The notes under the pieces are model-generated. The model was not told the DNA's origin. It saw only the letters and a list, made by a program, of their open reading frames with translations, and ran no database searches. DNA of 64,000 nt. Source: Cognatitamlana onchidii (lineage in GTDB: Bacteria > Bacteroidota > Bacteroidia > Flavobacteriales > Flavobacteriaceae). This document shows positions 1 through 7,980 of this stretch, piece after piece. Made by a program: the position numbers and the translations under genes. Each line of letters opens with the position of its first letter. Positions within the stretch are counted from its first letter, which is position 1. Where the stretch lies: assembly GCF_004804355.1 (NCBI RefSeq), contig NZ_SRWZ01000001.1, positions 558,001 to 622,000 of the forward strand, written 5' to 3'.

Positions 1-899
1 TTATGCCAAAGTCGTTTCGGTAAATTGAACTGCGTAGATTTAAATACTGTTTTTTTCGCCAATTCCTGTTTTAAACCTTTTAAAATCTCTAAACAATCAA
101 ACAAGGTATGTCTAATAAAATTGATTTGAATTTCAAATTTATAATCTCTTTTAAATAGTTCTATAGCTCCAAAAGCTGAAAGTTTTAAAATAGAAGGGGC
201 GCTTAAACCCCAATGCGTAATTAACAAGGGGCCTTCACTTTGTAAATCTGAGTTTATTACATGAACCTCAACATCTTTAACCACTACTCCTGGAATATCT
301 TTGAGCCTATCATCATCAATATTAAATGTAAACAAGGAAGGAACAGGCTGGGAAATGGTGTGTCCCAAGGCTTCTAAAAGATTCCATATTTTGGGATTGC
401 TCCCCGTAGCTAATAATATCTTCGATGCCGAAAATAGCCCCTGAGACGTTTTTATGAGGAAAGTGCCCTTTTCTTTTTTAAAGGATTTTACAGCCTGGCT
501 ATACAAGACTTCTACTCCATGGTTTTTAGCCTCACTTAAGAAGCAATCAATAATTGTCTGTGATGAATTACTTACAGGAAACATTCTACCATCTTCTTCG
601 ATCTTCAGTTCTACACCTCGCTTTTCGAACCATTCAATAGTGTCTCCTGTCATAAACTTATGAAAAGGCCCGAGCAACTCCTTTTCGCCTCTGGGGTAGT
701 TTCGGACCAATTCCTTAGGCATAAACTCGGCATGTGTAACATTGCACCTGCCACCACCAGACACTCTAACTTTTGTTAAGCCCTCCTTTCCTCTTTCAAG
801 AATGGCCACTTTTAGGTTTGGATTTTGCTCTGCCATATTTATAGCTGCAAAAAAGCCAGCAGCACCACCACCAATAATAATCACATCTTTTTCTATCAT
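1..899 (-). CDS. BaiN/HI0933-family FAD-dependent oxidoreductase (3' end outside window)
   Basis: The frame is open from an ATG at 899 to the window edge, giving 299 residues without a stop. The family usually has about 400, so the C-terminus is missing. The N-terminus reads MIEKDVIIIGGGAAGFFAA, a Rossmann dinucleotide-binding motif (GxGxxG) for FAD. The last visible part has the family-typical 'LPKRLW' segment. Family members are cytoplasmic flavoproteins; the substrate cannot be inferred. Its ATG overlaps the stop of the upstream phosphodiesterase gene by 4 bases (ATGA), so the two are probably translationally coupled in one operon with tesB. Family call is firm, exact function unknown. Confidence 0.85.
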   Translation of the reverse strand, partial: MIEKDVIIIGGGAAGFFAAINMAEQNPNLKVAILERGKEGLTKVRVSGGGRCNVTHAEFMPKELVRNYPRGEKELLGPFHKFMTGDTIEWFEKRGVELKIEEDGRMFPVSNSSQTIIDCFLSEAKNHGVEVLYSQAVKSFKKEKGTFLIKTSQGLFSASKILLATGSNPKIWNLLEALGHTISQPVPSLFTFNIDDDRLKDIPGVVVKDVEVHVINSDLQSEGPLLITHWGLSAPSILKLSAFGAIELFKRDYKFEIQINFIRHTLFDCLEILKGLKQELAKKTVFKSTQFNLPKRLWH

Positions 900-1582
900 A
901 ATCGATCTGGGTAATCTGTAATGATGCCGTCCACCCCATAAGATTTAATACGCGCAATAGGCTTTAAATTATTTACAGTGTAAGTATACACCCTATAATT
1001 TTCTTGTAAAGATTCTACAATTTCTTTTGTGAGCATGGTAAATTCTGGATGAATGGAAACCGCTTTAACCTCTTTTGCTAAAGCTACGGCAGCATCTAAA
1101 TTTGTGTCTGTTAATATTCCCAATGGGATGTTTTTATTGATTTTATAAACTGTTTTTAATAAATCTGCTTGAAAACTAGACACGACCAGATTTTCATATT
1201 CCCACCCCTTCTTATCTACAAAAAATGTTATTATTCTAGCGGCTTCTGTCGCAGTATTTTGTCCTTTTAACTCAATATTTAAAAGGCATTTATTATCCAC
1301 CAGCGTTAAAACTTGTGACAATGTAGGTATCTGATAATTACCTTTAACCTTTAACTTTTTTAGAGCACTGAGTTTGTGTTTTGCAACCTCTCCTGTACCA
1401 TCGGTTAATCTATCTAACGTAAAATCATGAAAGACCACCAACTCCCCAGAGGCACACCTATGTACATCAATTTCAATAGCATCAACCCCTAGACTCAATG
1501 CTCTTTTAATCGATTCTAAGGTGTTTTCGGTAACATGCCCTTTAGCGCCTCGATGTCCAATTTTTAATATTTTACTTTCCAT
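896..1582 (-). CDS. Glycerophosphodiester phosphodiesterase family protein
   Basis: This 228-residue protein has the GDPD TIM-barrel signature: IGHRGAKG near residue 7 with the catalytic His-Arg, ENTLES, the metal ligands in DAIEIDVH, and the second catalytic His in VVFHD. Family members hydrolyse glycerophosphodiesters to sn-glycerol-3-phosphate and an alcohol. There is no signal peptide, so it is probably cytoplasmic. Its length is normal for the compact bacterial type. It starts 4 bases after the tesB stop and overlaps the BaiN-like gene by 4 bases, consistent with a three-gene minus-strand operon tied to lipid turnover. The substrate is inferred from family only. Confidence 0.9.
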   Translation of the reverse strand: MESKILKIGHRGAKGHVTENTLESIKRALSLGVDAIEIDVHRCASGELVVFHDFTLDRLTDGTGEVAKHKLSALKKLKVKGNYQIPTLSQVLTLVDNKCLLNIELKGQNTATEAARIITFFVDKKGWEYENLVVSSFQADLLKTVYKINKNIPLGILTDTNLDAAVALAKEVKAVSIHPEFTMLTKEIVESLQENYRVYTYTVNNLKPIARIKSYGVDGIITDYPDRL

Positions 1583-1586
1583 TATA

Positions 1587-2450
1587 CTAATTTAAAGGAC
1601 GCATTAACCCCTCTTGCGCCACTGATGCAATAAGCTTTCCGTCGCGAGTAAAAATATTACCTCTTGCGAAGCCCCGGGCACCAACAGCACTAGGAGATTC
1701 CATTGAAAAAAGTAACCAATCAGAAAAATCAAAATCTCTAAAAAACCACATGGAGTGATCTAAACTAGCTGTTAACGTATTGGTCCAATCGGCTTTTTCT
1801 GCATGAGGATTAAGCGCTGACACCAGCAAATTATAATCTGAAATATAGGTTAACACTTGCTGCTTCTTTGATAGATTTAAGCTTGTAACATCTCCTTTTA
1901 ATTTAAACCAAACATCACTATAAGGTGGTAAATTTTGTCTATCGAAGGGATTCACATAATTAACAGGTTTAAACTCAATAGGCCTTTCTATTTCAAAAAA
2001 ATGTTTTAAGTTTTTAGGTAAAAAGTCACGCCATTTCTTGAGCATGTCTGTCCAGCTTAAAAGTTCTTCTGGCTGTTTTAAATTGGTTTTCATAGCTATT
2101 TGATGATTATACCCATCCTCTTTTTTATGAAAAGATGCCGCCAAAATAAATATGGTTATCCCGTTTTGCTTGGCAGTAACCCGTCTTACCGAAAAACTCC
2201 CTCCGTCCCTGATAACGCTAACTATATAACTAATTGGAGTTTTTAAATCGCCTGATTCCAAAAAATAAGCATGTAACGAATGGAGCACCCTATTGTTTGT
2301 AATAGTCCTGCTTGCAGCATTAATAGCTTGCGACAAAACTTGCCCTCCAAAAACTACCGGACTCCCAACCGTTTTGCTTACCCCTTTAAACTCACAATCT
2401 CCTATTTCCTCCAGTTTAATTAGCCGTAATAAATCATTAACCGTGGTCAT
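1587..2450 (-). CDS. tesB: Acyl-CoA thioesterase II (TesB-like)
   Basis: The 287-residue product has the double-hotdog TesB layout. An N-terminal hotdog (about 10-115) contains VFGGQVLSQA and LHSLHAYFL; a C-terminal hotdog (about 170-285) contains SLDHSMWFF and the closing FTRDGKLIASVAQEGL, typical of the family. It hydrolyses acyl-CoA thioesters to free fatty acid and CoA in the cytoplasm. The ATG at 2450 fits the family N-terminus. It is the first gene of a minus-strand operon with the phosphodiesterase and the BaiN-like flavoprotein, and is divergent from the lipoprotein gene at 2578. Confidence 0.92.
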   Translation of the reverse strand: MTTVNDLLRLIKLEEIGDCEFKGVSKTVGSPVVFGGQVLSQAINAASRTITNNRVLHSLHAYFLESGDLKTPISYIVSVIRDGGSFSVRRVTAKQNGITIFILAASFHKKEDGYNHQIAMKTNLKQPEELLSWTDMLKKWRDFLPKNLKHFFEIERPIEFKPVNYVNPFDRQNLPPYSDVWFKLKGDVTSLNLSKKQQVLTYISDYNLLVSALNPHAEKADWTNTLTASLDHSMWFFRDFDFSDWLLFSMESPSAVGARGFARGNIFTRDGKLIASVAQEGLMRPLN

Positions 2451-2577
2451 AATAAACTTTATTTTTCAATTTGATTTTTGAAATAGTTCTAAATAATTCT
2501 TAAAACCTACTTCTCTTTAGTTTTCAATTTTTACCTTGTTCTTTCCTTCTCATCTAACAAAGATAATCAGAGTATTT

Positions 2578-3399
2578 ATGACTTTTACGTTGAAACCCAT
2601 ATTGATTTCTATGCTACTGCTTTTTTCCTGTAATACTGGAAAATTAAATATCCTTACCAGCATAGACCACGAGATTGATGAAGCTTCAGCCATAGAAATT
2701 GTTAAAGGTTTTAACCTATTTTGGACCATTGAAGACTCTGGAAACCAAAACTATCTATTTGGACTTAACCAAAAAGGAAATATCGCAAAAAAAATACGAA
2801 TAAAGAACGCTAAAAATAAAGACTGGGAGGATTTAACTTCCGACAGTTTAGGCAATATTTATATTGGGGATTTTGGGAATAATCATAAAAAGAGAAAGCA
2901 CTTTAGTATTCATAAGGTTCAGCATAGTGACTTAGATTCTGATGAGGCAATTGCTAAAACCACAAACTTTAGCTTGCCAAAAGATATGGCATCTGAAGAT
3001 TTTGAAGCGTTCTTTTTACTAAACAATAACTTTTATATTTTTAGCAAAAACGCGAAAAAAAGCACTTTGTTAAGAGTAGCCAATAAAGAAGGAAAACAAA
3101 AAGCCAAACTAGTAACTACATTTAAGCTTGAAGGAAAGCAAACTAAAATCACATCGGCAGCAATTAGTCCAGACAAAAATATTATAGTCCTTCTAAACCA
3201 TGATAAATTATGGCAGATCACTAATTTTGATTCTCAGAATTTTTTGAAAGGCGATCTTAAAAAAATGACTTTTGACCACAGTTCTCAAAAAGAGGGTATT
3301 TGTTTTAAAAATGACTCCATAGTTTACATAACCGACGAACGCACTAAAGGTCGTGAGAGCTATATTTATACTTTCAACCTTAAGGATTCTAACTATTAA
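2578..3399 (+). CDS. Predicted lipoprotein, beta-propeller-like, unknown function
   Basis: The open frame reaches back to a TTG at 2536, but the ATG at 2578 is preferred because it yields a clean lipoprotein signal (MTFTLKPILISMLLLFSC, Cys18). The mature part has repeated strand-rich segments such as DSLGNIYIGDFGNN, which suggest a propeller or NHL-like fold. No catalytic motif is recognised. It is probably anchored in the envelope. It is divergent from tesB and convergent with the small exported protein gene at 3460. Function unknown. Confidence 0.75.
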   Translation: MTFTLKPILISMLLLFSCNTGKLNILTSIDHEIDEASAIEIVKGFNLFWTIEDSGNQNYLFGLNQKGNIAKKIRIKNAKNKDWEDLTSDSLGNIYIGDFGNNHKKRKHFSIHKVQHSDLDSDEAIAKTTNFSLPKDMASEDFEAFFLLNNNFYIFSKNAKKSTLLRVANKEGKQKAKLVTTFKLEGKQTKITSAAISPDKNIIVLLNHDKLWQITNFDSQNFLKGDLKKMTFDHSSQKEGICFKNDSIVYITDERTKGRESYIYTFNLKDSNY

Positions 3400-3459
3400 A
3401 TTAGTCCAATAAAGTCATATTTCTTCAATGTTTTTAGTCGCTACCTTTTTAATACAGAC

Positions 3460-3894
3460 TCATGACACTGGACTTGCTCCAGAATCTAACCTTACTTTTA
3501 TGTAATTGGTCAATATTTTGAAATTTATTTCGTGTATCCTATATTGCTCTTGATTCAAAATTTCAGCCATTTTATTATTTAAGGTTTCAACGATTTCATC
3601 AACGTGCATCTTAATATCATCTTTAGTATACCCCTGATCTTTGTCATTTAACCGCATCATTCTTGAGGTGTATATAAGTAAATTTGACTCATAGGCTTCA
3701 AGAGTTTCTTTACTCATATTCATGTTTTCAACTTCTTGATTAAACCATATTTGGATTTCGTCACGCTCCTTTGATGTGAATAATTCTACCTCATTTATTT
3801 CTCTGTTAAATTCTTTCTTTGTGAAGTTTTGAGCGGACACACCTACAGACGTAAAGACTATTACTGTTGCCAACAATGTTTTGATTGTTTTCAT
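3460..3894 (-). CDS. Small exported helical protein, paralog of the protein at 7981-8400
   Basis: The 144-residue product has a Sec signal (MKTIKTLLATVIVFTSVGVSAQ) followed by a charged, mostly helical domain. It shares the motif MRLNDKDQG, the segment LEAYE, and general spacing with the protein encoded at 7981-8400, so the two are paralogs flanking the LytS/LytTR pair. No enzyme motif is visible; it is presumably periplasmic. A perfect TAnnTTTG -7 box (TATATTTG) lies 23-30 bases upstream. It may be in the same regulon as the neighbouring two-component system, but that is inference from position only. Confidence 0.8.
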   Translation of the reverse strand: MKTIKTLLATVIVFTSVGVSAQNFTKKEFNREINEVELFTSKERDEIQIWFNQEVENMNMSKETLEAYESNLLIYTSRMMRLNDKDQGYTKDDIKMHVDEIVETLNNKMAEILNQEQYRIHEINFKILTNYIKVRLDSGASPVS

Positions 3895-3916
3895 CTTTGA
3901 ACGATTTTAATACCAT

Positions 3917-3924
3917 CAAATATA
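3917..3924 (-). promoter_or_regulatory. Candidate -7 promoter box for the 144-aa exported protein
   Basis: On the minus strand the sequence reads TATATTTG, matching the Bacteroidota -7 consensus TAnnTTTG, 23 bases before the start codon at 3894. No convincing -33 TTTG is seen. In AT-rich DNA this motif also occurs by chance. Confidence 0.35.
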
Positions 3925-4013
3925 TTGTTAGAGGTGTCCAGATATTTAATTTTCACACCGAAACAGCCCAAAGTTTAGTTGAAGCCGCTTAAAATTAAAG
4001 TAAATTACACTGC

Positions 4014-4778
4014 TTACATATTCAACCAATTCTTAACTTCTGAAGCTTTAGCTTTACTTACCACAATGCGCTCTTTAGCCGGGGGGTTAACATTCATTAT
4101 TAATTTACCATTGAAATAAAACTTTATATTGGCTACTGCATTTCGGTTTACAACAAATTGCCTGTTAATTCTATGAAACATGTCGGGGTCTAATTCGTTT
4201 TCAATATCTTCAAGCTTTTTATCAATCATATAGCTTTTATTATTAAAAGTAACACCTTTAACAATGCCTGTTTCAATGTAAAAATAAGCTAGATCTTCAG
4301 TTTTAATAGGCAGTAATTCATCTCTATGATGAACAAGATACGTGGTTTTATAAGATTTGCTTTTTGTCTGTAACAACTCCAGCAATCCCTGAATATTACT
4401 TTCATTTGCAGATGAATCTGATACATTCTGATTTTTAAACTGATTAATGGCTTGAGAAAGCTCTTCTTCGTTAACCGGTTTAAGTAAATAATCCACACTG
4501 TTTACCTTAAATGCTTTTATCGCGTATTGATCATAAGCTGTTGTGAAAACGATAGGAATGTTGAGCGATACTTGTTCAAATATTTCAAAAGAAATTCCAT
4601 CGGCTAAGTGGATATCCATGAACACCAACTGAGCCTCGGTAGGTTTTGAAAAATAGTCGACTGCCAATTTCACAGAGTCTAAAACAGTCAATATTTCAAT
4701 ACTTGCATCAATCTTGTTAACTAAGTAAGTTAGGTTTTCTGCTGCTGTAATTTCATCTTCAACAATAACAACTTTCAT
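4014..4778 (-). CDS. LytTR-family response regulator
   Basis: The 254-residue protein has a receiver domain (about 1-120; acidic pocket VEDE near residue 7, phospho-acceptor Asp55 in VFMDIHL, switch Lys in YLLKPV) and a C-terminal LytTR DNA-binding domain (about 145-254; FHRINRQFVVN). LytTR domains bind pairs of 9-bp direct repeats spaced by 12-13 bp. It lies 6 bases downstream of the sensor kinase gene, so the two form a LytS/LytTR two-component system. Likely targets include the neighbouring small exported protein genes; a repeat of the right geometry is at 6428-6457. Confidence 0.95.
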   Translation of the reverse strand: MKVVIVEDEITAAENLTYLVNKIDASIEILTVLDSVKLAVDYFSKPTEAQLVFMDIHLADGISFEIFEQVSLNIPIVFTTAYDQYAIKAFKVNSVDYLLKPVNEEELSQAINQFKNQNVSDSSANESNIQGLLELLQTKSKSYKTTYLVHHRDELLPIKTEDLAYFYIETGIVKGVTFNNKSYMIDKKLEDIENELDPDMFHRINRQFVVNRNAVANIKFYFNGKLIMNVNPPAKERIVVSKAKASEVKNWLNM

Positions 4779-4784
4779 AAGGCT

Positions 4785-5831
4785 TTATTTTAAAGGCAAT
4801 TTAACTTTAAAAACTTGGTCTGCGTCTCTAATAACGATATTTTTTTTCATTAATATTTGGTAGCGCTTGTCCAGATTTACAAGACCATTGCCCGTGCTAT
4901 CAACAAAAGTAGTCCTAGGCTTTATAGTATTTTCTACAATTAAAAAATCTTCTTCCAAATACACTTTTACTAATAACGGATTTAATTTTGAGATCTCGTT
5001 GTGCTTAACCGCGTTTTCTACCAATAACTGCAAGGCCATGGCGGGTAATCTTCTACTTAATACCTTTTCATCTAAATCAATTTCAATCTGAAAACGCTCC
5101 CTGTATCTGGTTTTAATGAGGAAAATATAACTTTCTAAAAACTTGAGTTCGTCCGCTAAAGTCACTAAATCTTCGGTACCACTTTGCAGTATATAACGGT
5201 ACATAAAAGATAGTTTATTTACAAAGGTTGTAGCTTCCTTATTCTCTCTTACCAAGGAATTTAATGAATTAAGTGAGTTAAACAAAAAATGAGGGTTTAT
5301 TTGATTTTTTAATGCTGTAAGTTCATTTTTCAAACTCTGTTGCCTTAACTCCTCCTTCTCTTTTAAGTTTATTTCTCGTTCCATTTGAAGCCTAATAATT
5401 CTTGAAACAAAAACAACAATTACCATAATTACCGCATAGACCATGTGCAAAATTGCATCGGCTACATCTGTAATCACCTGACCTGTAAGCCATTCATCTA
5501 AATAAATAAAGGCATGCACAGCACCAATAAATAGCGCTACATTTACAAAAACTCGTATAAGTATTCTTAAGGTAAGACTTATTTTAGAGTAAAGCAGCTT
5601 CCAGTTGGTGTTAATCTGTAATAACAACCAAGAATAAGTTGCTATAAAAACTAACCTTAAGATTATATCTTTTACTGTAATTTCCGGAAAAGAATTGGAC
5701 CAACTCCCCCCAATTACTTCGTACAGCGCCAGCACTCTGGGAAGGTTTATTAAAAACGAAATTAATACGGCTATACCTAGTATTAAAGATTGTTTTGCAC
5801 TTCTATAATATAGTATATTGTCTTTGGTCAT
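4785..5831 (-). CDS. LytS-type sensor histidine kinase
   Basis: The N-terminal half has about four membrane segments, followed by a coiled linker and a His_kinase domain with the phospho-acceptor motif NPHFLFNSLNSL near residue 180. An ATP-binding domain follows with the N box QLLVENAVKHN and the G-box-like GNGLVNL. It phosphorylates the adjacent LytTR regulator; the signal is not evident. The frame extends to a GTG at 5849, but the ATG at 5831 is preferred. Neither start has a clear ribosome binding site, which is usual in this phylum. A hairpin at 5885-5916 separates it from the gene upstream. Confidence 0.93.
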   Translation of the reverse strand: MTKDNILYYRSAKQSLILGIAVLISFLINLPRVLALYEVIGGSWSNSFPEITVKDIILRLVFIATYSWLLLQINTNWKLLYSKISLTLRILIRVFVNVALFIGAVHAFIYLDEWLTGQVITDVADAILHMVYAVIMVIVVFVSRIIRLQMEREINLKEKEELRQQSLKNELTALKNQINPHFLFNSLNSLNSLVRENKEATTFVNKLSFMYRYILQSGTEDLVTLADELKFLESYIFLIKTRYRERFQIEIDLDEKVLSRRLPAMALQLLVENAVKHNEISKLNPLLVKVYLEEDFLIVENTIKPRTTFVDSTGNGLVNLDKRYQILMKKNIVIRDADQVFKVKLPLK

Positions 5832-5884
5832 GGTTATGCTTAGATACACAGCTAAGATAATTAATAGGTTTTATTAAACAAGAA

Positions 5885-5916
5885 AAGAGACTGCCATACC
5901 CCGTAGACAGTCTCTT
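5885..5916 (-). terminator. Hairpin terminator after the 130-aa exported protein gene
   Basis: AAGAGACTG (5885-5893) pairs with CAGTCTCTT (5908-5916) across a 14-base loop. On the minus strand the stem is followed by a pyrimidine-rich TTCTTG tract. It lies between the acidic exported protein gene and the kinase gene, so they are likely separate transcripts. Confidence 0.6.
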
Positions 5917-5956
5917 AAGAAATTGCTATTAATCACTTTTCGGGGCAAAAGGGCTC

Positions 5957-6349
5957 TTAAAGCTCTTCTTCTACTTCAAAGAGTTCTATATCCTCAATTT
6001 TTAAAACCTCGATTGTTGGTATCTCTCCAAAAATCTCTTCAAACATCATAGATGTTTCAAAATCTAATTGTTTTTCTAAGTCTAATCCCTCAACTGGATT
6101 AAAATCAGCAGGCAAATATTCTTTGGTATCAAAACCTAGTTTCACTTCTTCTTCAAGCTCGTATACTTCTATATCTCTTACCCTCAAAGTTTTTCCTTTT
6201 TTTGGATTATCACCATCAAAGTTCACATAGCTACTGCCATTTAATTTATTAATAGTTGTTCTTTGTTTTACCAATTCATCTTTATTACTTGCCATCATCA
6301 ACGATGTACTTAATAATACTGCCATAAGGGCCATTCCTATTCTTTTCAT
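5957..6349 (-). CDS. Small acidic exported protein with an internal repeat
   Basis: The 130-residue product starts with a signal peptide (MKRIGMALMAVLLSTSLMMA). The mature part is strongly acidic and holds two copies of one motif: RVRDIEVYELEEEV in the middle and LKIEDIELFEVEEEL at the C-terminus. No known family is recognised. It is probably periplasmic or surface-exposed. Upstream lie a TATTTTTG -7 box (6386-6393) and, farther up, a LytTR-like direct repeat (6428-6457), so it is the best candidate target of the adjacent two-component system. It is followed by a hairpin terminator and is likely monocistronic. Confidence 0.75.
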   Translation of the reverse strand: MKRIGMALMAVLLSTSLMMASNKDELVKQRTTINKLNGSSYVNFDGDNPKKGKTLRVRDIEVYELEEEVKLGFDTKEYLPADFNPVEGLDLEKQLDFETSMMFEEIFGEIPTIEVLKIEDIELFEVEEEL

Positions 6350-6385
6350 AATTATATTTTTATGGTTTATGAATCATTTACACTT

Positions 6386-6393
6386 CAAAAATA
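6386..6393 (-). promoter_or_regulatory. Candidate -7 promoter box of the acidic exported protein gene
   Basis: TATTTTTG on the minus strand is a full match to TAnnTTTG. There is no TTTG at the expected -33 position, as would fit a promoter that needs an activator. The LytTR-like repeat lies 35-64 bases farther upstream. Confidence 0.45.
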
Positions 6394-6427
6394 CGCGCAA
6401 CTTCAATCATTTTTTATCAATTTTTAA

Positions 6428-6457
6428 GTGAAGTGACCTTATTGAGAAGTGAACACA
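6428..6457 (-). promoter_or_regulatory. LytTR-type direct repeat (9 + 12 + 9 bp)
   Basis: On the minus strand TGTGTTCAC and TCACTTCAC are separated by exactly 12 bases. Compared with the published LytTR consensus [TA][AC][CA]GTTN[AG][TC] they match 7/9 and 8/9, and the 21-bp periodicity is that of LytTR sites. The pair sits upstream of a -7 box without a -33 element, the usual position for an activator. Binding by the regulator at 4014-4778 is inferred. Confidence 0.45.
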
Positions 6458-6526
6458 ACGATCCTTCATTTGAAGCAATTACGTTAAAATTGAACGAGTA
6501 AAAACCTTGCTTAACTTCACAAAAAA

Positions 6527-6557
6527 ACTGCTACAACACCTTTAGTACTGCAGCAGT
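6527..6557 (-). terminator. Rho-independent terminator after the 216-aa lipoprotein gene
   Basis: ACTGCT (6527-6532) pairs with AGCAGT (6552-6557). On the minus strand the stem is followed directly by a run of seven T. It lies 26 bases past the stop codon at 6583. Confidence 0.7.
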
Positions 6558-6582
6558 CAATCAAATAAATCTAGCAATAAAA

Positions 6583-7233
6583 CTAACCTACTATTATCTT
6601 ACTTATGTTTTTTGAGAACTCTTTTGACATGGCTCCTAAGGTTTCAGGGTTATCTACCTGTGTTGTAATAACCGACACCAATTGCTCTTCATCGGGCAAT
6701 GTCAAATCATAGGTCACTGTTTCTAAAATATATTTTTTATTCGTTGATGTTACGCTAGAAATAGGCGTTGAGTTTATATAAAACGAATTATAATACCCAT
6801 AAAACCCATACCCTCTATAATACCACGGATGCCCATACATATGAACATTTGTCCCGCTTGAAGTATTAGTTTGAACGTATTCTTCAACACTTTTAAGCGC
6901 CGTGAGAACAACCAATTCAACATCTTCTGACCTCAATTTTTCTTTAACTGTTTTCAAAGCCTCGCCTTCTAATTTCTGAGATAACTCTTTATTAGAAAGC
7001 ATTTTAAAACTCTCTGAAGCTTTTGCGTCAGCTAGTTTTAAATGCTGAACTAAATCTGTTTCAAATTGTACACGCTGTACATGATCATCTACTTTGGTTA
7101 CTACCAAAACATTCTTGTTTTGAACATTTATTGGCTTATTGCTGTTCCAAACATTTACCACTTTTACTGGGGAACAACTAAAAATTACTACTGATAATAT
7201 TAGTGCCCCAAAAATTTTGAACACCCTTTTCAT
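6583..7233 (-). CDS. Predicted lipoprotein of unknown function
   Basis: The 216-residue product has a lipoprotein signal (MKRVFKIFGALILSVVIFSC, Cys20). The mature protein has the segment VVNVWNSNKP, a central charged region, and a Tyr/Gly-rich stretch near 130-150 (HPWYYRGYGFYGYYN). No known domain is recognised with confidence; a distant DUF4136-like relationship is possible but not shown. A 45-aa ORF lies 26 bases upstream on the same strand and may be co-transcribed. A strong terminator follows. Confidence 0.75.
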   Translation of the reverse strand: MKRVFKIFGALILSVVIFSCSPVKVVNVWNSNKPINVQNKNVLVVTKVDDHVQRVQFETDLVQHLKLADAKASESFKMLSNKELSQKLEGEALKTVKEKLRSEDVELVVLTALKSVEEYVQTNTSSGTNVHMYGHPWYYRGYGFYGYYNSFYINSTPISSVTSTNKKYILETVTYDLTLPDEEQLVSVITTQVDNPETLGAMSKEFSKNISKIIVG

Positions 7234-7259
7234 ACCTATTATATTTTGTTTTACAATTC

Positions 7260-7397
7260 TTAAATGAATAAAAAAGACTCTTCATTATTCTCATGAATTG
7301 AATAAACCTCTCTTAATTCATAAGAATCCTCATTACTACGAGTTTTCCAGTTTACCAATAATTGAATTTGCTCTAATATAAATCTATATACTTTCAT
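7260..7397 (-). CDS. Small 45-aa protein, possible paralog of the 44-aa protein at 7634
   Basis: An ATG at 7397 opens a 45-codon frame ending in TAA. The product begins MKVYRFILEQIQLLVNW and ends NNEESFLFI. The second small ORF at 7634-7768 has the same layout: basic-hydrophobic start, Trp near residue 16-17, acidic/Asn-rich middle, and a C-terminus (E/D)(E/D)S(F/M)LFI. Two such frames in a short intergenic stretch make a real small-protein family likely. It lies 26 bases upstream of the 216-aa lipoprotein gene on the same strand. Function unknown. Confidence 0.5.
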   Translation of the reverse strand: MKVYRFILEQIQLLVNWKTRSNEDSYELREVYSIHENNEESFLFI

Positions 7398-7569
7398 AGC
7401 TCTATGTTTTTATCGTTTAACTTATTGCCCACTCAAATGTAATATCTACTTTGCTTTTTTGTGGTATAGGAGTATGTAGATCGACCTAATTAAAGGCTGA
7501 AATAGCCTGTATTGAAAATGGAATGACAAACACCCGTAATTTCCCGGAGCTTCTGGAATAAAAAAACTG

Positions 7570-7592
7570 CTAAAGTCTCTCTCTTTAGCAGC
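7570..7592 (-). terminator. Rho-independent terminator after the 44-aa ORF
   Basis: A perfect 9-bp inverted repeat, CTGCTAAAG and CTTTAGCAG, has a short loop and, on the minus strand, a run of T. It lies about 40 bases past the stop of the small ORF at 7634 and supports that ORF being a transcribed unit. Confidence 0.8.
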
Positions 7593-7633
7593 TACAAACT
7601 AAACAATCTCAATTTTTTCTAATTCATAAATTG

Positions 7634-7768
7634 TTATATAAATAACATGGAATCATCGCATGTTTCATTTATATTTTCAACCTGATTAGAATCATTAAAA
7701 ATGTCGTTTTCAATATTGCTCCAATCGACTATAAATTGTTTTCTAAATATGTTTTTTACTCTTTTCAT
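7634..7768 (-). CDS. Small 44-aa protein, possible paralog of the 45-aa protein at 7260
   Basis: The frame from ATG 7768 gives 44 residues beginning MKRVKNIFRKQFIVDW and ending CDDSMLFI. It sits in its own apparent transcription unit: a TATATTTG -7 box at 7803-7810, a short leader, the ORF, then a strong terminator at 7570-7592. The basic amphipathic start and acidic middle resemble a peptide precursor or a small regulator, but no family is recognised. A perfect LytTR half-site (ACAGTTCAC on the minus strand, 7886-7894) lies upstream, so it may also be controlled by the neighbouring regulator. Confidence 0.55.
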   Translation of the reverse strand: MKRVKNIFRKQFIVDWSNIENDIFNDSNQVENINETCDDSMLFI

Positions 7769-7802
7769 AACCTTATCTTTTGATTCCTTTTAATTACCAT
7801 TT

Positions 7803-7810
7803 CAAATATA
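7803..7810 (-). promoter_or_regulatory. Candidate -7 promoter box for the 44-aa ORF
   Basis: TATATTTG on the minus strand matches TAnnTTTG, 35 bases before the start codon at 7768. A terminator closes the unit on the other side. Confidence 0.4.
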
Positions 7811-7916
7811 GAATCAAAGACTATTTTATAGGTATATAAATGCTTGAAACGTCTCATATCATATCTCGACTATGCTTTAAGTAAAGTGAACTGTATTTTA
7901 AATTAGGACATAAAAA

Positions 7917-7953
7917 ATGCCTGATGTATTTGCTTTTTTAATACATCAGGCAT
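7917..7953 (-). terminator. Rho-independent terminator after the 139-aa exported protein gene
   Basis: ATGCCTGATGTATT (7917-7930) and AATACATCAGGCAT (7940-7953) form a perfect 14-bp stem. On the minus strand it is followed by six T. It lies 28 bases past the stop at 7981. Confidence 0.85.
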
Positions 7954-7980
7954 GTAGTATAGTAGCTAATACTGTCTACA

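Noticed and set aside
454-663. Plus-strand 69-codon frame
   Set aside because: It lies antisense within the BaiN-like flavoprotein gene, which has clear family motifs.
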